Below are positions 52,229 to 61,035 of a DNA stretch of 64,000 nt, one piece after another. The translations under genes and the position numbers were made by a program. This DNA comes from Agrobacterium larrymoorei. Its GTDB lineage: Bacteria; Pseudomonadota; Alphaproteobacteria; Rhizobiales; Rhizobiaceae. The notes under the pieces were generated by a model. The model searched no databases, was not told the DNA's origin, and saw only the letters and a list, made by a program, of their open reading frames with translations. Every line of letters starts with the position of its first letter. Positions within the stretch are counted from its first letter, which is position 1. Location: positions 146,540 through 210,539 of the forward strand of contig NZ_JAAMFB010000009.1 in NCBI RefSeq assembly GCF_013322225.1, read 5' to 3'.

Positions 52229-55012
52229 ATGTCCGCCATCGTTAACTGTCTCGCATATCAACACGATCTCTGGCTCGTCCTTCTGGCGGCTGCCTTATGT
52301 CTTCTGTCGAATACAGGAGCCGTGTTGTTTCTTCGCGCTGCGGGGCGTGCCACCTCGTTTCAGCGCTGGACCTGGCTTTGGATCATGGGCTTTGCTGGAG
52401 GCTTCGGAATCTGGTCGACGCACTTCGTCGCCATGCTGGCTTATGATCCCGGTATTGTTGTCGGATATGACAGAGACCTGAGTTTGTTATCCCTGGCCGT
52501 TGCCTTTGTCTCTACGTTCATTGCGGGCACTGTCGTTCTGCTCCTTCCGCGTAAACAAGCCATTGTTGCTGCCGGGCTAGTTTTTGGTTTCGGGGTCGCA
52601 TCCATGCATTTTATTGGCATGGCAGGCATGGAGGTGCCGGGCCATCTAAACTGGGATCGCTCACTCGTAACTGCGGCATTGGTGATCTCATGGGTATTTG
52701 CGACGGCTGGGTTCTACGTTTCCAATACTGCGACCCTTACAGATAAACGTGCAGCTGTCGCCGCCGGTATCTTTTCTCTGGGCATCGTAATGATGCACTT
52801 TACGGCCATGGGTGCGCTTACCCTTCAGCCGGGCCTTGACCAGATCGAACCACAGGCTCTTTCGAAGTCATTCCTTCTGCTCATGATCATCGCTGTTTCA
52901 CTTTCGTTGCTCGCGTCGGGCATTTCTGCCGTGAGCATTGCCGTTCGTGCTGCTCGCAACGCGCAGGCGACGGAAGCCAGGTTCGAGCTGTTGGTAAAGG
53001 GTGTTACCGATTATGCCATCTACACACTGAGCCCGGAAGGTCTGATCACCAGTTGGAATGCCGGAGCCGAGCGCTTCAAGGGCTACAAGAGCACCGAGGT
53101 TGTCGGGCGTAACTTTTCGATTTTTTACTCGGAAGAGGATCGGGAAAACAGTATGCCAGACCACGCCCTGCATCTGGCTAGAAAGAATGGTCGTTTCGAA
53201 GCGGAAGGATTGCGCTATCGAAAAGACGGCTCGTCGTTCTATGCAAATGTCCTGATTCAGCCTGTCTACGATGACGAGGGCCATCAGATCGGCTTCGCGA
53301 AGATCACGCGCGATATAACCGAGCAGAAGGCCGACCGCGACCGGATCGTCTCCGTCACCAGAAATCTCGATCTGGCTCTCGAGAACATGATACAGGGCAT
53401 TTGCCTATTCGATGCGGACGAACGGCTTATTCTTTCCAACTGCCGCTATCGTGCGCTTTTTGGTTTCGACGAAAACTTCCTCAAGCCGGGCGTTACCTAC
53501 TGGGAAATTGTGAAGCGGGGCTATGAAATTGCAATTCCAGACTTGGAAAATGATGCAGAAGAAAAGGCGCTTGCCCACTACCATCGTCATATCGACGCCA
53601 TCCGTTCCGGTCAGAAAAGCCTCATTCACAAGATGGGAAGTGAGAAGTCTCTGCTTGCCAATTTCAACCTCATGGCCGATGGGGGATGGGTCGCGACCTT
53701 CGAGGACATCACGGATCGCATTCGCTCGGAAGAGCACATCGCATTTCTGGCAAAGCACGACAGTCTGACCAAGCTTCCCAACCGTTCCGCTCTGAGCGAT
53801 TTCGTCGAATATGAAGTTGCGCTGGCCAAGCGCACCAATGGAAGCGTTGCCATCATCGGCATCGATCTCAATAAGTTCAAGATGATCAACGACCAGATCG
53901 GGCATCATGTGGGCGATCAGGTTCTGGTGGAGCTCGCCAACCGGCTGGCAGGCCTGTTGAAGACGAACGAACTGATTGCGCGTGTGGGAGGCGACGAGTT
54001 TTCCGCGGTGAAGCGGTATGTTGATATTGCTGAAGTGCATGAATTCGCAGAGCGGCTTTCCGTTGCATTGAGCCTCCCGGTCGATATTGGCGACCACCGT
54101 CTTACCCCGGGGGCAAGCATCGGCGTTGCGCTTTATCCGCAGGATGGCAATGCGCCGGATGTTGTCATGGCAAATGCCGATCTCGCCATGTACCGCTCAA
54201 AAAACAGCCTGTCTCAGAAGATATGCTTTTACGATGGAGAGATGGACGAACTGGCGCGTGACAGGGCAAAGCTTGCCAAGGACTTGTGGCGAGGTGTCGA
54301 AAACAAAGAGTTCCAGCTTCACTATCAGGTGCAGAAATCCGTCCTGACGGGGCAGGTCACTGGTTATGAGGTGCTTTTGCGCTGGTGTCATCCAGAACGT
54401 GGCAACGTCTCTCCCTCAGACTTCATTGGAGTTGCGGAAGAATGCGGCGCGATCTTGCCGATCGGCGAGTGGGTGCTGCGACAGGCATGCCGGGAAGCGG
54501 CGTCGTGGCCCGGCTATCTCAAGGTCGCCGTCAATCTTTCGCCGGTTCAGATCGCACATGCCGATATCGTTTCGCTGGTATTGTCGGTGCTTGCCGAAAG
54601 CGGGCTCGATCCCAGACGGCTTGAACTGGAGATTACCGAAAACTCGATTATTGTCGACAAGCAAAGAGCAATGACCGCATTGACCGCGATCAAGGGCTTC
54701 GGTGTCTCGATTGCAATCGACGATTTCGGAACCGGCTACTCATCGCTCGAGCTTTTGCGCAGTTTTCCTTTCGACAAGATCAAGCTGGATCGCAGCTTCA
54801 TGGTTGAGCTACACGACAGCATCGAAGCGAAAGCCATGGTCCGCGCCATTCTCGCGCTGGGGCAGGGGCTCCGGATCCCAGTGCTTGCGGAGGGTGTCGA
54901 GACCCACGAGCAACTCAACATCCTGCGCGATGAGGGGTGCCATGAGGCACAGGGATATCTGCTTGGAAAACCAATGCCGATGGCCGAACAGGAATTCGCC
55001 CAAGTGGCGTGA
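52229..55012 (+). CDS. MHYT-PAS-PAS-GGDEF-EAL membrane c-di-GMP enzyme
   Basis: About 927 residues, a longer paralogue of the protein at 24.8 kb. The MHYT domain (about 6-235) shows STHFVAML, MHFIGM and MHFTAM. Two PAS domains follow: about 255-370 (ending FAKITRDITEQKADRDR) and about 385-500. GGDEF (about 510-670) keeps GGDEF but has KTNE instead of the RxxD inhibitory site. EAL (about 685-925) has YEVLLRW and IDDFGTGYSSL, so hydrolysis looks possible. The start is unsure (ATG 52229, 52217 or 52184), with no clear ribosome site; 52229 fits the family. It stands right of the exopolysaccharide locus, where c-di-GMP control would make sense. Confidence 0.87.
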   Translation: MSAIVNCLAYQHDLWLVLLAAALCLLSNTGAVLFLRAAGRATSFQRWTWLWIMGFAGGFGIWSTHFVAMLAYDPGIVVGYDRDLSLLSLAVAFVSTFIAGTVVLLLPRKQAIVAAGLVFGFGVASMHFIGMAGMEVPGHLNWDRSLVTAALVISWVFATAGFYVSNTATLTDKRAAVAAGIFSLGIVMMHFTAMGALTLQPGLDQIEPQALSKSFLLLMIIAVSLSLLASGISAVSIAVRAARNAQATEARFELLVKGVTDYAIYTLSPEGLITSWNAGAERFKGYKSTEVVGRNFSIFYSEEDRENSMPDHALHLARKNGRFEAEGLRYRKDGSSFYANVLIQPVYDDEGHQIGFAKITRDITEQKADRDRIVSVTRNLDLALENMIQGICLFDADERLILSNCRYRALFGFDENFLKPGVTYWEIVKRGYEIAIPDLENDAEEKALAHYHRHIDAIRSGQKSLIHKMGSEKSLLANFNLMADGGWVATFEDITDRIRSEEHIAFLAKHDSLTKLPNRSALSDFVEYEVALAKRTNGSVAIIGIDLNKFKMINDQIGHHVGDQVLVELANRLAGLLKTNELIARVGGDEFSAVKRYVDIAEVHEFAERLSVALSLPVDIGDHRLTPGASIGVALYPQDGNAPDVVMANADLAMYRSKNSLSQKICFYDGEMDELARDRAKLAKDLWRGVENKEFQLHYQVQKSVLTGQVTGYEVLLRWCHPERGNVSPSDFIGVAEECGAILPIGEWVLRQACREAASWPGYLKVAVNLSPVQIAHADIVSLVLSVLAESGLDPRRLELEITENSIIVDKQRAMTALTAIKGFGVSIAIDDFGTGYSSLELLRSFPFDKIKLDRSFMVELHDSIEAKAMVRAILALGQGLRIPVLAEGVETHEQLNILRDEGCHEAQGYLLGKPMPMAEQEFAQVA

Positions 55013-55086
55013 GCGAATTAAAAGCGAATGACTGCTAAGGACCGCAACCTTTGCGTCTAGTGCATAGCGGGTGTGATATGTCGTGC

Positions 55087-55114
55087 CTTATCCTGCGCGT
55101 GTCCGTTGCTATAT
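55087..55114 (+). promoter_or_regulatory. Candidate stress-type promoter of the DUF1127-small RNA unit
   Basis: CTTATC (55087-55092), a 16-base spacer and CTATAT (55109-55114) resemble an RpoH-type promoter (CTTG ... CYATAT) about 75 bp before the DUF1127 start. The related CcsR unit of Rhodobacter is RpoH-driven; the match here is partial. Confidence 0.35.
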
Positions 55115-55187
55115 AAGGTTCATCGAAACGACGTTAGAGCCAAGAACGGGTTGCTGGCGTCAAGAGACCTCAAGAAAGGGGATCATC

Positions 55188-55337
55188 ATGAACGTAGCAC
55201 GCTCTTTCAACAACTGGCGCAAGTATCGTCAGACTGTCAACGAACTCGGACGCATGAGCACAAGAGAGCTTCAGGACCTCGGTATTCAGCGCTCAGATAT
55301 CGGCCGTGTTGCCCGCGAAAGCGTCTCCGTGCTGTAA
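55188..55337 (+). CDS. DUF1127 (YjiS-like) small protein
   Basis: A 49-residue basic protein. The DUF1127 core is complete: SFNNWRKYRQTVNELGRMSTRELQDLGIQRSDI, then GRVARESVSVL. AAAGGGG stands 7 bases before the ATG. Small DUF1127 proteins in alphaproteobacteria are linked to RNA turnover and phosphate/carbon metabolism. It is followed directly by four hairpins with anti-Shine-Dalgarno loops, the same arrangement as RSP_6037 with CcsR1-4 in Rhodobacter, so protein and RNAs are probably made from one transcript. Confidence 0.88.
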   Translation: MNVARSFNNWRKYRQTVNELGRMSTRELQDLGIQRSDIGRVARESVSVL

Positions 55338-55421
55338 CGGAAGTTAGGTATGCATTTATGCATTCCTCATCTGCGATATTGAGTATTTAATATGCGGATG
55401 AATGAAGTATCTTAAATCCAT

Positions 55422-55453
55422 CGAAGCGATGCACCTCCTCCCGCAGAGCTTCG
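55422..55453 (+). ncRNA. CcsR/cuckoo-type small RNA hairpin 1
   Basis: CGAAGC pairs with GCTTCG, then a GA/GA internal loop and a TGC-GCA helix hold the loop ACCTCCTCCC. CCTCCTCCC (55434-55442) is complementary to Shine-Dalgarno sequences. It is the first of four, beginning 85 bp after the DUF1127 stop. Confidence 0.75.
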
Positions 55454-55458
55454 TAATT

Positions 55459-55492
55459 CAAATGTCCTTATCCTCCTCCCAAAGGGCATTTG
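55459..55492 (+). ncRNA. CcsR/cuckoo-type small RNA hairpin 2
   Basis: CAAATGTCCTT pairs with AAGGGCATTTG (11 bp, one G-T) with a 12-base loop carrying CCTCCTCCC (55472-55480). It is unrelated in stem sequence to its neighbours, so the loop is what is conserved. Confidence 0.78.
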
Positions 55493-55495
55493 ATG

Positions 55496-55528
55496 GAACG
55501 GTGGCACTCCTCCTCCCAGCCGCCGTTC
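55496..55528 (+). ncRNA. CcsR/cuckoo-type small RNA hairpin 3
   Basis: GAACGGTGGC pairs with GCCGCCGTTC (10 bp, one G-T) around a 13-base loop with CCTCCTCCC (55509-55517). Confidence 0.78.
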
Positions 55529-55539
55529 GGTTCTTTTCG

Positions 55540-55577
55540 AAAAGCCTGCCGCACCTCCTCCCGCGGCAGGCTTTTTC
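55540..55577 (+). ncRNA. CcsR/cuckoo-type small RNA hairpin 4, also the terminator
   Basis: AAAAGCCTGCCGC pairs with GCGGCAGGCTTTT in a perfect 13-bp stem with loop ACCTCCTCCC (CCTCCTCCC at 55554-55562), followed by a T-run. It looks like a Rho-independent terminator ending the whole DUF1127-RNA transcript. Confidence 0.82.
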
Positions 55578-55600
55578 GTTTTCAGCCTCTCGCCTTCCGC

Positions 55601-56076
55601 CTAACGTTTTGCCAATCTTCCTTGTTCGGCGAGTTCGTGTGCGCGATTATTGCCGGAGCGCCCGGAGTGTCCCTTGCACCATTCAATGGTGACCGCGTCA
55701 TTGTCCGTCAGCAATGCGTCGATTTTTTTCCAGATTTCCGCACTCGCGACTGTCCGGCTGCGACCGGCTCCGTTCGGAGCTCGTTTCCTCCACCCATTGT
55801 TCCGCCACATATGCCGCCAGCTGTTACAGCCCGTTACCGCGTAAACGGAGTCCGAAAATATGATCGCTTTTTCGGTAGCCGCATTGTCTCGAAGCCAAAG
55901 AAGAGCCTCGAGAATGGCGGCCACTTCCATAGAACCGCTATCTGCCTTTTCGCATTGCCGCAATGCGCTGCGACTTCGACATTCTGGCGCATGACGACAA
56001 GTCCCCAGCCTCCGCGGCGAGACGCTGGATCGAAGGAGCCATCCACGAAAAGCTCAAGGTTAGCGATGGCTTCCAA
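55601..56076 (-). pseudogene. Ribonuclease H-like gene with a one-base frameshift
   Basis: The N-terminal part starts at TTG 56076 (AGGGAAG upstream): LELFVDGSFDPASRRGGWGLVV, with the first catalytic Asp, up to VEVAAHCGNAK. The match then moves to another frame: ADSGSMEVAAILEALLWL (catalytic Glu), IIFSDSVYAVTG (catalytic Asp) and EWCKGHSGRSGNNRAHELA, stopping at 55601. The frames join if one base is added in the AAAAGG run at 55945-55950. The usual fourth active-site Asp (N-E-R-x-D) is replaced by NNRAH. The gene looks inactive, unless the frameshift is a sequencing error. Another rnhA must exist elsewhere. Confidence 0.78.
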
Positions 56077-56223
56077 ATGTTCTTCCCTCTGTCACGTTCG
56101 ATTGAATGAACCCAATCTTGTGTTTGGTGCGTAGACGTTCCAAGTTAATGGTTCAATTGCTGTGGTCCCGTTCGTTGAGTTGGGATATGAGACAGCTCAA
56201 TGTAATTGTGAGGATAATGCCGA

Positions 56224-58308
56224 ATGCGTCTGAAGCACGGTATCTTTGGTCTGGCTCTTTTGGTTGCGTCACCCGTTTATTCGCAGGAGCCGGCAAGTCC
56301 ACCGATATTGGTGCCGACGGAAAGTCAGGCGAAAGCTGCGACGTTGAGTGCGGAGTTTCTGGAGCGTTACGCTTACAAGCCTGTCAAGCTTGACGACGCC
56401 TTGTCTCTCAAGGTCATGAACAAGTATATCAAGTCACTCGACCCTGACCGCATGCTGTTCATGCAGTCCGATATCGATGAGTTCGCGGCCAACAGCACCA
56501 AGCTCGATGACGGGATTGCCGAGCAGGATCTAGAAATACCTTTCTCGATCTTTCACATCTACACGCAGCGCGTCGTGGACCGAATGACCTACGCACGCAA
56601 TCTTCTGAAGGGCAATTTCGACTTCAGCACAAATGAAGAATTCGAGATCAATCGCGAAGACGCGGCTTGGGCAAAGACCGAGAAGGACAGCGAAGAACTC
56701 TGGCGCAAGCGGGTAAAGAACGACTGGCTGCGCCTGAAGCTGGCCGGGCAGGCGGACGCCACCATTCGCACCACGCTGGACAAGCGTTACAAGAACATGT
56801 TGGACCGGGTTTATTCCTATAAGACCGAAGACGTGTTCCAGACCCTTATGGCGGCTTACACAACAGCTGTCGATCCGCACACGGACTATTTCAGCCCGGC
56901 GACCTCCGACGAGTTCGATATTTCGATGAAGCTTTCTCTCGTCGGGATAGGCGCAGTGTTGCAGGAGCGGGACGGTTACACCACCATTCGCGAACTCGTC
57001 GCAGGCGGTCCTGCGCAACTGTCCGGTAAACTCGCCGTTGGAGATCGTATCACGGGCGTCGGGCAGGGCGCAGATGGCACGATACAGGAAGTCGTCGGCA
57101 CGCGGCTCGATGAAGTCGTGAAAATGATCCGCGGCTCCGAAAATTCCATCGTGCGCCTCGATATACTGCCTGCCGATGCGGGTGAAAGCGGCGGCCATCG
57201 CATCATCAGCCTTGTGCGCGACAAGGTCAGCCTTGAAAAACAGGCGGCGCAGAAGACGGTTCTGTCACTCGAAAAGGAGGGATTGACCTCCAAAATCGGC
57301 GTCATCACCCTTCCGACCTTCTATGAGGACTTCGACGCGCGTCGAAATGGCGACAAGGATTATCGCAGCGCCAGCCGTGACGTTGCAAAGCTTCTTGGCG
57401 AACTGAAAAAGGAAGAAGTCGATGGCGTGTTGATCGATCTGCGTAACAATGGCGGTGGCTCGCTGACGGAGGCGATCGATCTTACGGGTCTATTTATCGG
57501 CAAGGGTCCGGTGGTGCAGCAGCGTAATGCGCAGGGCAAGATCGAAGTCGAAAGCGATGACGATCCAGCACCAGCATGGAAGGGGCCGCTCGGCGTGCTC
57601 ATCAACCGTGGATCGGCATCCGCATCTGAAATTTTCGCGGCAGCGATTCAGGATTATGGCCGTGGTGTTGTGATTGGTGAGCCGAGCTTTGGCAAAGGAA
57701 CCGTTCAGACCGTGGTCGATTTGGACAGGGTTGCCGGAAATGAAAAACCTGAACTGGGACAGTTGAAGCTGACCATCGCGCAGTTTTTCCGCGTTGATGG
57801 CGGCACAACACAGTTGCGCGGCGTAACGCCCGATGTCGCCCTCCCGGGTATCCTCGACCCGAAGCTTCTGGGCGAGTCCAGCTATGATAACGCTCTGCCC
57901 TGGACCGAAATCAAACCTGCAAAATACAAGGCAGCGGGCGACATCAAGCCGCTTATCCCGCAGCTTGAAAGCCGACATTCGGTCCGAGCGGACAATGATC
58001 CAGACTACAAACGTTTCCTTGAGGACGTCGCCGATCTCAAGGCGCAGCGGGAGAAGAAAACTCTATCGCTCAACGAAGTGGAACGCCGAAAGGAGCTCGA
58101 CGCCACCGCTGCTCGTATGAAGGCACGCGCCGCGGAAGGCGATCCGCTGCTCCCGGATCAGGATGACGGCTTGCAAGCCAACGAACGCTCGCTGAGTGCC
58201 AACCTAGCACTTGAAAACGCTCACAAGAACGCCAAGGACGTGTTGCAAAACGAAGCGGCGGCCATTGTTGGTGATGTTGCGGATTTGAAAAAGCGTCGTG
58301 ATAACTGA
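56224..58308 (+). CDS. prc: Carboxy-terminal processing (tail-specific) periplasmic protease, Prc/Tsp, S41
   Basis: A 694-residue protease with signal peptide MRLKHGIFGLALLVASPVYS. An N-terminal Prc-type helical domain (about 25-230) leads to a PDZ domain (about 235-320; GIGAVLQERDGYTTIRELVAGGPA) and the S41 catalytic core with GSASASEIFAAAIQDYGRG (Ser) and EPSFGKGTVQTV (Lys), the Ser-Lys dyad. A Prc-specific C-terminal region ends in a charged helix. Length is that of E. coli Prc (about 680), not of the shorter CtpA. Prc degrades envelope proteins marked by nonpolar C-termini. It stands alone, with a terminator behind. Confidence 0.92.
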   Translation: MRLKHGIFGLALLVASPVYSQEPASPPILVPTESQAKAATLSAEFLERYAYKPVKLDDALSLKVMNKYIKSLDPDRMLFMQSDIDEFAANSTKLDDGIAEQDLEIPFSIFHIYTQRVVDRMTYARNLLKGNFDFSTNEEFEINREDAAWAKTEKDSEELWRKRVKNDWLRLKLAGQADATIRTTLDKRYKNMLDRVYSYKTEDVFQTLMAAYTTAVDPHTDYFSPATSDEFDISMKLSLVGIGAVLQERDGYTTIRELVAGGPAQLSGKLAVGDRITGVGQGADGTIQEVVGTRLDEVVKMIRGSENSIVRLDILPADAGESGGHRIISLVRDKVSLEKQAAQKTVLSLEKEGLTSKIGVITLPTFYEDFDARRNGDKDYRSASRDVAKLLGELKKEEVDGVLIDLRNNGGGSLTEAIDLTGLFIGKGPVVQQRNAQGKIEVESDDDPAPAWKGPLGVLINRGSASASEIFAAAIQDYGRGVVIGEPSFGKGTVQTVVDLDRVAGNEKPELGQLKLTIAQFFRVDGGTTQLRGVTPDVALPGILDPKLLGESSYDNALPWTEIKPAKYKAAGDIKPLIPQLESRHSVRADNDPDYKRFLEDVADLKAQREKKTLSLNEVERRKELDATAARMKARAAEGDPLLPDQDDGLQANERSLSANLALENAHKNAKDVLQNEAAAIVGDVADLKKRRDN

Positions 58309-58313
58309 TCGTC

Positions 58314-58335
58314 GATGCGCCCCTAGCGGCGCATC
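58314..58335. terminator. GC-rich hairpin between convergent prc and FadR-type regulator genes
   Basis: GATGCGCC-CCTAGC-GGCGCATC, an 8-bp perfect stem with a 6-base loop, fills the 25-bp gap. No T-run. Probably the shared transcript end. Confidence 0.6.
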
Positions 58336-59107
58336 AACGGATCGTTCGTTCCGCGTCATGGTAGCTTGCCTGCTGGGCAGACAAGCGTTCCATGTATCGT
58401 TTCTTTGCAGCGGTGAGATGGGCGCGCATTGCGTCGCGTGCAGCATCGGCGTCGCTGCTCGATATCGCCCGCAGTATGACGAGGTGCTCCCGCTGTAGAC
58501 GCCTCATATAGTCCAGAGGCAACAATTCGTCTGAATACCAAGGCGATTCCTCATCGCAGGGGATGGTCCGGTCTCCCAGGGCATCGAGAATTTCGACATA
58601 GAACTCGTTGTTGGTCGCGACCGCAATTTCCCTGTGAAAAGCGAAATCTGCCTTGCCGGTCGCTTCGTGGCGTTCAAGCAGAGTTTCAAATTCGAAGAAG
58701 GCTTCCTGAATTCGTGCCTCCTGCGCCGGGCTGCGGCGCTGGGCCGCCAGTCCGGCACTTTCGATCTCTATACCCATGCGCACTTCCAGCACATTAACAG
58801 CGCGGCTTATGCGATTGCCGACGTCGGACACCATGGCGCTGATCTTGAGGACAGGCTGGTCCAGAACAAACACGCCCGCCCCGTGTCTTACAGAGACGAA
58901 GTTGCCGGACGCAAGCAGCGCCACTGCCTCCCGCACCACCGTACGGCTCACGCCAAAGATTTCCGCCATCCGTGCCTCTGGCGGCAACCTCTCTCCGACC
59001 TTGAAGTCACCGCTCAGGATTTGCTCCCGCAATGTCTGCGCGACATTTGCGAAGAGCTTCGGCCTGCGCTGGATCGCCGTGTCTGGAGAAGCTGTTACCC
59101 TGTCCAT
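58334..59107 (-). CDS. GntR-family transcriptional regulator (FadR/FCD subfamily)
   Basis: A 257-residue regulator: winged helix-turn-helix at about 17-82 (LREQILSGDFKVGERLPPEARMAEIFGVSRTVVREAVALL; wing GNFVSVRHGAGVFVLD), FCD domain at about 100-230 with the metal-ligand pattern around DFAFHREIAVATNNEF and AHLTAAKKRY. It lies 11 bp after the TRAP permease gene on the same strand, last in that operon, and so probably regulates it. Such pairs usually handle sugar acids, but the ligand cannot be read here. Confidence 0.88.
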   Translation of the reverse strand: MDRVTASPDTAIQRRPKLFANVAQTLREQILSGDFKVGERLPPEARMAEIFGVSRTVVREAVALLASGNFVSVRHGAGVFVLDQPVLKISAMVSDVGNRISRAVNVLEVRMGIEIESAGLAAQRRSPAQEARIQEAFFEFETLLERHEATGKADFAFHREIAVATNNEFYVEILDALGDRTIPCDEESPWYSDELLPLDYMRRLQREHLVILRAISSSDADAARDAMRAHLTAAKKRYMERLSAQQASYHDAERTIR

Positions 59108-59118
59108 GTCGCCTCACT

Positions 59119-60399
59119 TTAGCGGAACACGCTCGGTAGCCAAAGTGAGAGCGCAGGAATGTAGGTGACGAGAAGTAGAACCACGACACCTGCACCGTAG
59201 AACGGCCAGATCGAGCGCATGGCCTCCCACACACTGATCTTGCCCACCGCGCAGGCCACGAACTGCACCCCTCCCACCGGCGGCGTGTTGAGGCCAATGC
59301 CGTAGTTGAGGATCATGATGACGCCGAAATGGACCGGATCGACACCATAGGCGGTCGCAATCGGCAGGAAGATTGGCGTGGTGATGATGATTGTCGGACC
59401 CATGTCCATAAACGTGCCGAGAACCAGCATGATGACGTTCAAGAGAAGAAGGATCATGATCGGGTTATCGGACAGCGTCTGCATCCACGACACCAGTGTG
59501 GCAGGGACACGCAAAAATGCCATCAGCCAGGAGAAGGCGGCAGCACAGCCGATGATCAGCAGCACCATTGCAGTCGTGCGAACCGCGCCCATGGTGGCGT
59601 GAACGAAGTCCTTCCAGCTCAGCTGGCGATAGATGAGCAGCGTCACCAGAAGCGCATAGATCACCGCAATGCACGAACTTTCAGTTGCAGTGAAAATACC
59701 GGAGCGAACGCCGCCGAAGATGATGGCGATGAGCAAGAGGCCTGGGATGGCAACGGCGAGGAGATGCAGCGCGACCATCAGGCCCGGAAAAGGCTCGGTC
59801 GGATAGCCGCGCTTGCTGGCAACAATATATGCCGTCACCATCAGCACGGCTGCAAACAGCAAGCCTGGAATGACGCCCGCTGTAAAGAGATCCGCGATTG
59901 AAATCTTTCCTCCCGCGGAAATCGAATAGATGATCATGTTGTGCGACGGCGGCAAAAGAAGCGCAATCAGCGCTGCCATGGAGGTGACATTCACAGCATA
60001 ATCAGCGCCGTAGCCCCGTGCCTTCATTTGCGGTATCATCAAACCGCCCACAGCCGCTGCTTCCGCAACGGCAGAGCCGGATATACCGCCGAACAGCGTC
60101 GATGTCAGAATGTTGACCTGCCCAAGCCCGCCTCGTAGATGCCCGACAATGGAGGCCGCGAAAGCCACGATGCGCCCGGCTATTCCACCGCGCACCATAA
60201 GGTCGCCGGAATAGATGAAGAAGGGGATGGCCAGCATGGAAAACACGCTCATGCCGGAGTTCATGCGTTGGAAAACGACCAGAGGCGGCAGCCCCATGTA
60301 AGCCACGGTCGCAAGGCTGGAAATGCCGAGGCAAAAGGCAATAGGCGTACCGATCAGCATCAAAAGCGTAAAGCTGCCGAATAGAATCCAAAGTTCCAT
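59119..60399 (-). CDS. dctM: TRAP transporter large permease, DctM family
   Basis: A 426-residue membrane protein of the DctM/UctQ family with about 12-13 helices: starts MELWILFGSFTLLMLIGTPIAFCLG, has the conserved PFFIYSGDLMVRGGIAGRIVAFA, GGISGSAVAEAAAVGGLMIPQMKARGYG and NYGIGLNTPPVGGVQFVACAVGK. It forms the sodium-driven channel with the DctQ protein. It starts 4 bp after the dctQ stop. The symbol is used for the family, not to claim dicarboxylate transport. Confidence 0.93.
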   Translation of the reverse strand: MELWILFGSFTLLMLIGTPIAFCLGISSLATVAYMGLPPLVVFQRMNSGMSVFSMLAIPFFIYSGDLMVRGGIAGRIVAFAASIVGHLRGGLGQVNILTSTLFGGISGSAVAEAAAVGGLMIPQMKARGYGADYAVNVTSMAALIALLLPPSHNMIIYSISAGGKISIADLFTAGVIPGLLFAAVLMVTAYIVASKRGYPTEPFPGLMVALHLLAVAIPGLLLIAIIFGGVRSGIFTATESSCIAVIYALLVTLLIYRQLSWKDFVHATMGAVRTTAMVLLIIGCAAAFSWLMAFLRVPATLVSWMQTLSDNPIMILLLLNVIMLVLGTFMDMGPTIIITTPIFLPIATAYGVDPVHFGVIMILNYGIGLNTPPVGGVQFVACAVGKISVWEAMRSIWPFYGAGVVVLLLVTYIPALSLWLPSVFR

Positions 60400-60403
60400 C
60401 GCG

Positions 60404-61024
60404 CTATTCCCCCTTCACGATGCTGGACTGATTTTTATGTGCAAACTCCGCAGCGTCCCTGCGAACATCAGCAATGTTTTCGAGTTCGACCGCTATTTCG
60501 GTCGGCGCAATGTCATCAAGCACTTCATCGATCGGCGCACCGAGTGCTCGTCCGACAATGCGCTCCAGCGCAAAGAGCGTAATGAGAATTCCCCCGCCAA
60601 CAAGCGGCACATAATCCCACGCACCGGAAATGCCGAGCGCGGGCATGGTGGTGTTTGCTGTCAGCTTGACCAGATTGCCGCCGTACCAAAGCATACCAAT
60701 GCCGAAGACAAAGATCGCGATGTCCGAAATCATCCGAAGCCACTTCTTGCCAGACGGTGGCAAGACATAGAGCAATACGTCGAAACCCATATGGTTGTTT
60801 TCGCGCACACCAACGGCTGCACCCAAGAAGATGAACCAGCTCATCAAAATGACGGCACCCGGCTCGGTCCAGCTTGGAGAGTCGTTCAAGACGTATCTGC
60901 AAAATACCTGCCAGGCCACAATCGCCGTCATCACCACGAGACCTGTTCCGGCCAGATAAAGGACGAAGGTATTGAGTTTGTTGAGGATTGGCAGGCCTGA
61001 TTTAAGTTGAATGGACATGGTCAA
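60404..61024 (-). CDS. dctQ: TRAP transporter small permease, DctQ family
   Basis: A 206-residue membrane protein with four helices: NTFVLYLAGTGLVVMTAIVAWQVFCRYVLNDSPSWTEPGAVILMSW is the classic first part (VFCRYVLNDSPSWTEE-like). A longer than usual cytoplasmic tail (about 165-206) is seen. It connects the binding protein to the DctM channel. A hairpin at 61036-61055 separates it from the binding-protein gene. Confidence 0.9.
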   Translation of the reverse strand: MTMSIQLKSGLPILNKLNTFVLYLAGTGLVVMTAIVAWQVFCRYVLNDSPSWTEPGAVILMSWFIFLGAAVGVRENNHMGFDVLLYVLPPSGKKWLRMISDIAIFVFGIGMLWYGGNLVKLTANTTMPALGISGAWDYVPLVGGGILITLFALERIVGRALGAPIDEVLDDIAPTEIAVELENIADVRRDAAEFAHKNQSSIVKGE

Positions 61025-61035
61025 GCGCCTCCTGA

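Noticed and set aside
55422..55577. CRISPR-like array
   Set aside because: The four units share only the 9-base loop word; stems and spacings differ, and each unit folds as a hairpin.
55940..55955. Programmed -1 frameshift in the RNase H-like gene
   Set aside because: The run GCG AAA AGG is not a classical slippery heptamer, and RNase H genes are not known to need recoding; a mutation or sequencing error is simpler.
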